In this document: positions 1 through 6,200 of the stretch, piece after piece
Layout of the letters: each line of letters begins with the position of its first letter
How positions within the stretch are numbered: position 1 is the stretch's first letter
Assembly: GCA_024762625.1 (NCBI GenBank)
Contig: JANTHA010000103.1
Span: forward strand, 1-7,440
Direction of reading: 5' to 3'
Length of the DNA: 7,440 nucleotides
From: Thiotrichaceae bacterium
Lineage (GTDB): Bacteria; Pseudomonadota; Gammaproteobacteria; Thiotrichales; Thiotrichaceae
Program-made: the position numbers and the translations under genes
Notes under the pieces: model-generated
What the model was told of the DNA's origin: nothing
The model's database searches: none
Seen by the model: only the letters and a program-made list of their open reading frames with translations

Positions 1-27
1 CACTGTGGGAAGTATTTGTGATGATGA

Positions 28-62
28 AGGCGATCGGTCTGTTTTAAGCGCAATGATCGCCT
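28..62. repeat. 8-bp inverted repeat with 19-nt spacer
   Basis: AGGCGATC at 28-35 is perfectly complementary to GATCGCCT at 55-62, with 19 bases between them. The arms can form a short hairpin or a spaced dyad. No T-run follows the right arm (the next bases are GCTGTCTT), so it does not look like a standard intrinsic terminator. It could be a weak operator-like dyad or chance. Confidence 0.35.
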
Positions 63-117
63 GCTGTCTTAATGATGCTTGCCGATGAATGATGGAATTC
101 GTTTGCGCTTGATTGAT

Positions 118-142
118 CTCTCTGCTCTCTGCTCTCTCTCTG
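118..142 (+). repeat. CT-rich simple sequence repeat
   Basis: The unit CTCTCTG occurs at 118-124 and again at 125-131, followed by an expanded copy CTCTCTCTCTG at 132-142. The tract is pure pyrimidine apart from one G closing each unit. It lies about 28 bases upstream of the candidate -35 element and about 100 bases upstream of the synthase start. Such tracts can change length by strand slippage. Here it lies outside the coding frame, so any effect would be on transcription or the leader. Confidence 0.7.
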
Positions 143-169
143 CGTTTGAGTTACTCATTTGATTGTCCA

Positions 170-198
170 TTGGTTTCTGAAGATGAATGGTGTAAAAT
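170..198 (+). promoter_or_regulatory. Candidate sigma-70 promoter of the PKS
   Basis: TAAAAT at 193-198 matches the -10 consensus at five of six positions. TTGGTT at 170-175 matches the -35 consensus at three of six, with the optimal 17-base spacer. A transcript would start near 205 and leave a leader of about 40 bases before the TTG start at 246. The match is modest and rests on spacing and position only. Confidence 0.35.
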
Positions 199-231
199 CC
201 ACCTCCATCTAGTGGGTATTGAGATTTCCTC

Positions 232-236
232 AAGGA
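232..236 (+). promoter_or_regulatory. Ribosome-binding site that selects the TTG start
   Basis: AAGGA at 232-236 is a good Shine-Dalgarno sequence. It is followed by nine bases and then TTG at 246. This placement supports the TTG as the start of the synthase, because the frame has no upstream ATG or GTG after the stop at 210-212, and the first in-frame ATG (282) lies inside the conserved first strand of the ketosynthase. Confidence 0.7.
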
Positions 237-245
237 ATAACTCTT

Positions 246-3200
246 TTGTCAAATCAAAAAAAGAAGATAGCGATTGTCGGCATGGCTTGCCGCTTTCCGG
301 GAGAGGCCAGTTCGCCTGAGGCATACTGGGATATTCTAAAAAATGGTAAAGATGTTGTCACAGAGATCAGTTCTGATCGCTGGGGTACTGATTTTTATCA
401 GCATCCTGATCAGAAGGAGCCTGGTAAAAGTTATACCTTTTCCGCCGGAGTTTTGCCACAGGTTGATGAGTTTGACGCCGGTTTCTTTGGCATATCGCCG
501 CGGGAAGCTGCTCAAATGGATCCGCAGCAACGATTATTGCTGGAGCTGACCTGGGAAGCGCTGGAAAACGGCCAACAGATTCCCGAAAAACTTTCTGGCT
601 CGCAATGCGCGGTCTATGTGGGTATCGCCAGCACCGATTATGCGCATCGACGCATGGATGATCTCAGTTCACTGGATCCCTATTCAATGACCGGCAATAC
701 TGCGAGCATTGCCTCTAACCGTATTTCCTATGTGTTTGATTTGCATGGTCCCAGCGTGTCGGTTGATACGGCCTGTTCGTCTTCGTTGGTCGCCTTGCAT
801 CAGGCCTGTAACGCCATCTGGAACGGTGATGCGCCGATGGCGATTACAGGCGGCGTGAATATGCTGCTGCACCCCTTTGGTTTTGTCGGTTTTTCAAAAG
901 CCTCCATGCTGTCTCCCCGTGGGCGTTGTCGCGCCTTTGATGCAAGCGGCGACGGTTATGTGCGCGCTGAAGGTTCTGCAGTGCTGTTTTTAAAGCCACT
1001 GGATCAGGCCGAGGCGGATGGCGACCCGATTCATGCGGTTATCGTAAATACTGGCGTTAATTGCGATGGTCGCACCAATGGCATCACTTTACCCAGCCCT
1101 GAAGGACAGGCTAGCCTGTTAAAATCGGTTTATGAGCGCGCAGGCATTAAACCGGATGATTTAAGTTATCTGGAAGCGCATGGCACCGGAACCGCTGTCG
1201 GCGATCCATTGGAAGCGGCGGCGTTCTCGAAAATATTGGCAAAGCCTAGAAAAAAGCCCTTACCTGTAGGGTCAGCCAAAACCAATCTGGGACATCTGGA
1301 AACAGCGTCGGGCATGGCGGGACTGCTCAAGGTGGTTATGAGTCTTAAAAACAGGCAGATACCACCTTCATTGCATTTTGAAACGCCTAATCCGAATATA
1401 GACTTCAAGGGCGATAATATTGAGGTAGTCACCCGCCTGACCTCGCTCAGGGCAAGGAAGAAACCCCTGTTAATGGGTGTTAACTCCTTTGGTTTTGGCG
1501 GCGCCAACGCGCATGTCATTGTCGAGGAATATCGACCAGAGGCAAGAAAAGATTCTAATCGCTATTCCACCAGCAACCCTGGTGCCGCGAGCGCTCAGAA
1601 AATCAGTGGGCGCAAAAAATTTAATTCAGCCACTCAATCAACCAGTACGCCTTTATTGATTTCTGCTAACAGCGACAAAGCCTTGCGCGCCATGGCAGGG
1701 CAATATCGTGACTTGCTGCAACAAAAAAATGTCCGTTATAGCGATGTCGCCTGGGCGGCTTTCAATAAGCGACAGCAACTCAGTCATGGTTTGGCTGTGC
1801 ATGCGGATAATTTCGCGGATGTAGTCGAGCGTTTACATGCATACTCTCAAGGGGAAACCCATACGGGTGTGGCTACGGCGAACAAAATCGAAACCAGGAC
1901 AAATGATAAGACGAATGAAAAGACAGGTGAAAAGGCCAAGCTGGCGCTGGTCTTTTCCGGTAATGGTTCACAATGGCAGGGTATGGGTTGTGAATTATTA
2001 AAAAACGAACCCGTATTTAAACAGGCCATTGAAGAAATTGACGCCTTGTTTGGGACTTATGATGATTTTTCTTTGCTGGATGAGTTCAGGCGTCGCCCTG
2101 AGGATTCACGTTTACATCTGACCGAGGTGGCCCAGCCTTTATTATTTGCGCTGCAGGTTGGTCTGATGCGTGTGCTGGAAGACAGGGGTTTGCAAGCTGA
2201 TGCGGTAATCGGCCATAGTGTTGGTGAGGTGGCTGCTGCCTGGGCTGCGGGCGCATTCTCTTTGCAAGATGCGGTTCATGTTATTTATGCGCGCAGTCAT
2301 GCACAGGGCAAGACGCGGGGCAGCGGTCGTATGGCGGCGGCTGCAATGTCGGCTGAGGATATAGCTGAAGTCATAGATGAGCTTGAGCTGCAATCCAGAA
2401 TTACCATTGCGGGTATTAATAGCCCGAAATCAGTGACATTGTCAGGCTCTCTGGATGCCTTGCAAACACTGGGCGATTATTTTTCTGGCCAAAATCTGTT
2501 TTACCGCTTGCTGGATCTGGATTACGCATTCCACAGCGCCGCCATGGATCCGGTTAAACATGATATAACCAGCGCCCTGGGCGATATTTCGCTAAACAAA
2601 ACCACACGCAAGTATTATTCAACCGTAACGGGTGAGGCGCTTGAAGGTAAAGCGCTGAATGCGCGCTACTGGTGGGATAATATTCGTCAACCGGTGTTGT
2701 TTGGCGCGGCCATGGAGCAGATGCTAAACGATGGTTATCAGGTTTTTCTGGAAATTGGACCACATCCGGTACTGCGTACTTATGTGAATGAATGTGGTCG
2801 GGACAAGGATGTCGCCGTACTCGCGGTTCCCAGCATCAAACGCAAGGCAGAGTCACTCAATGGCGTGTTGAATGGGCTTTATACCTGCGTTCTAGCGGGT
2901 TGTCCGCTCGATGCAACGAAAGCATTTCCCGAGCATGCCGCTAATGTATCCAGCAATTCTCATAACAGCCTTTATAACAACTCTCATGACAACTCCCAGT
3001 TCGCGTTTAGTCTGCCGAACTATCCCTGGCAACGTGAAAAACACTGGTACACGTTGACGCCGGAAGGCTATGATCTGGTGAATCGTCATCGCGATCATCC
3101 TCTGCTGGGTTATCGGCTCAAGGAGCTTGAAGCGCTTTGGGAGAACCAGCTTGATCCGCTGATTTTGCCTTTTCTGTCCGACCATGTGGTTGATGGCGGC

Positions 3201-6200
3201 GCGGTGATGCCAGCGGCGGCCTATATCGAAATGGCGCTGGCCGCTACTGCGGCCTGGTTTGATTCCGGCGATGATACTAAAACGGACGCTACAAAAGACG
3301 TTGAAAATGACGCCGATAATGACAGCCAACAGAAACAGTGGGAAATCGAAAATATTGAGATCAGGGCGCCGATTGTCCTGGACCATAGTAAAACCATTCG
3401 TTTCAAACTGATTCCCAAGGATGGAAGTTTTATTATCAGTAGTCGCGACCGTCTCACGGATAACCCCTGGACCGAAAATGTTGTGGGACGTTTGCTGGGC
3501 GGCAGTAATCGCAGCGTACCTGAAAAAATCCAACTGGCGGTATTTGCTAAAAAGGCGCAAAAAACAATCAGCAGCGCAGGCCATTATCGTCTGACTGAAT
3601 CAGTTGGCCTGAGTTATGGACCAGCTTTTCAGGGCATTGAGGAGGTTTGGGTATCTTCACACAGCGCGCTCGCCAAACTAAAAAAAGATGCGTCCATAGA
3701 AGGGGATTACGATCGTTACCATTTGCACCCGGCGATGCTGGACGCAGCCTTCCAGTCGCTGGTCGATGTGTTCTCTGAACAGATTGAACAAGGCAGGCAG
3801 GCCGCCTTGATTCCGGTGCAGATGGGTAAATTGTATTATTACCATGATATGCAAGATCTGGCTTACCTCAAGCTGGATATTATTAAACAAAGTCCGCAAT
3901 CTGTGCTGGCGGATTTTTATCTGCTGGATGGACAGGGTGTGGTTCTAGCTGAACTCAAAGATTGTCGTTTCCGCGGCGTTCAATTAACGCGAAGCGCATC
4001 AACCCTTCCAGGCAGTTATGATTTCAAGCCGCTGTTAATGCCCTATCTGGAGCCGGGTCGTTTTTCACCCATGCCGGAAGCGACGGCATTGGTTGCGTCT
4101 GCCAGGGAATTTCTGGCGAATAAGGAACCTGAGTTACACCGCGCCAAGCATTATCAGGAAATACTTCCTCTGATTGATCTGATTGTGTCCATGTTTGCCT
4201 GGCAGGCGATACGTAAATTGAATCCAACCGGTGATGAATTCACGCTGGAGTCACTGGTTGAACAGGCGCATATTGAATCAGGTAAATTGCCTTTGTTGTC
4301 GCGTTTGTTAGCCATGCTGGTCGAAGATGATCTGGCGACTTTTGAAGTAAAAGAAGGCAAGGGACAATGGTTGCTTAATGCTGAAAGCGGTTTCCCGCCT
4401 GCGGAAGATATCTGGTTGTCGGTTTTGGGCGATTCCCCGGCTTATTTGCCGGAACTGGTGTTGCTGGGCCGTTGCGGCAAACATCTGGCCGATGTTCTAC
4501 AGCATAAAATGACCCCTCAAACCTTGTTATTTTCAGAAAAAAGCAGCATTCAGGAACACTGGAACGGCGCTTCGCCAAGCAACCATAGTATGAATCTGGC
4601 GCTGCAACATACGATTGAAGAGATTGTGGCCGACTGGCCCGCCAATCGACGTTTACGCATTCTGGAAATTGGCGGCGGCGATACCGAAATAAGCCAGTTA
4701 TTGTTGCCCTTATTGCCCGTTGATCAATGCGATTATATTTATACGCATAACAATGAGGAACATCTGGCTAAAGCTGGTTTTGATTTGGAGAATTGGCACT
4801 TTGTTAAAACCCGTGCGCTTGATTTAAGCGAAGCCAATCTTGATCAGCATGAGCTGGTGGAGGGTACAAACAATCCTGATGAATTAGCCCTGGCAAGCTT
4901 TGATATTATCATTGCGGCCAATACGCTTTACCAAAGCGATGATTTGCAAAAGGCGCAATATAATTTAAAACGGCTGTTGGCTCCAAAGGGGGTTCTATTG
5001 TTGTTGGAGCGTCAGGCGGATCGCTTTATGGACATGACCTTTGGTTTGCAGTCAGATTGGTGGACGCATACCTCGGATGCCGATAAACCAGTGCCGCTGT
5101 TAATGTCGCCCAGCGAATGGCGTATCTCCCTGAAGCAGACGGGCTTTGATAGTATAGAACCGCTTATCGAAGAAAAGGCTGCGGGCGATGTCGGCGCGTT
5201 TATGATAGTCGCCAGCCATACCGATGATCATGTGGTCGAATCGACGCCTCAACTTGATGATGAATCACAAGGCCAGGTATGGATGATTCTCAAGGATCAG
5301 TCCGAGTTATCGCAAAGTCTTGCCAATGCACTGGAAAACCGCCTGAAAAATAGTGATTGTCAAATTGTCATGGTTGAGGCAAGCGATAAATATCAACGTC
5401 TTGGGCCCGTACATTTCGCAATTGATGTGAATGACATTGGTCAACAGGAAAGCGCTAAGAAAAGCATCGAAAAGGCATTGGGTTTCCATCATGTGATTGA
5501 AACCCTGAATAAATCTGATATTCATTGTCATCATATTGTGCATCTAATGGGGCTTGAATGGCACGATGCTATTCAAAAAGATGAAATGGCACTGGAGACG
5601 GAACAACTCGAAATACTACAGAATTTACGCTGCGCTAGTACCATTGATTTGATCCAGGCGCTGGAAAACGCATCTGTTGAACAGGCGAGTCATCAACCCC
5701 GGCTTAATCTGGTGACTTCGGGCGGCGTGGTATTGTGTGATAATGAGCAAACGTTTAAATTCGATAACAACCCGTCACAGGCGCCTTTGTGGGGTCTGGG
5801 TCGCGTTATTATGAATGAGCATCCGGATATTGATTGTCGTCTAATCGATATGCAAGGCGCATTTGATCCGGAAACCAGTAGTTTGTTATTGCTCGAAGAG
5901 TTTATGTCGCCTGATAAGACGGGTTCGAAACTTATTGAAAATGAAGTTATTATTGCTGAGAATGTTCGTCATGTAACACGCATGGAAAAAATTGAGTTAT
6001 CAGCAAGTACGTCATTGCAAAGTGTTGAGCAAAGAGTTGATGATGGCGATGTTGACGACAGACGCTCAAAATTGTCGAATGCAGTTAAGAAAGCGCCGCC
6101 ATTCAAGTTAAGTTTTCATAGTCCTGGCCCCCTGAAAAACCTCTACTGGCAGGCCTTGCCTGAGCGTTTTGTTCAGGCTGATGAAATTGAAATCCGCCCT

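Larger units (their letters stand above)
1..245. other. Upstream region, no complete gene
   Basis: No complete gene is visible. On the plus strand, the frame beginning at base 2 is open to a TGA at 86-88 and the frame beginning at base 3 is open to a TAA at 45-47. Either could be the last codons of an upstream gene entering from the left, but neither short tail is recognisable. On the minus strand I found no ATG start in the first 150 bases. The stretch contains an inverted repeat (28-62), a CT-rich repeat (118-142), a candidate promoter (170-198) and the ribosome-binding site of the synthase (232-236). It probably serves as the leader of the polyketide synthase gene. Confidence 0.6.

Noticed and set aside
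28..70. Intrinsic terminator of an upstream gene
   Set aside because: The loop is long, the stem is only 8 bp and no T-run follows.
1..88. C-terminal end of an upstream gene (frames ending at 47 or 88)
   Set aside because: Both tails are too short and unrecognisable to choose between them, or to call either one a gene.
219..221. Alternative TTG start of the synthase at 219
   Set aside because: It lacks a Shine-Dalgarno sequence at suitable distance, while TTG 246 has AAGGA at ideal spacing and a typical PKS N-terminus.
282..284. First in-frame ATG as start
   Set aside because: It codes for the Met inside IAIVGMACRFPG. Starting there would remove the conserved first strand of the KS.
113..319. 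68-residue plus-strand frame starting at TTG 113
   Set aside because: It has no ribosome-binding site, begins in the CT repeat with low-complexity Leu/Ser residues, and runs into the ketosynthase in another frame.
1166..1519. 117-residue open frame on the minus strand
   Set aside because: It is antisense to the C-terminal half of the ketosynthase. The plus-strand motifs EAHGTGT and KTNLGH explain the sequence.
2892..3584. 230-residue open frame on the minus strand
   Set aside because: It lies fully opposite the post-AT linker and DH, whose plus-strand residues are conserved. Its translation has no recognisable domain. It is an antisense shadow of the codon pattern.
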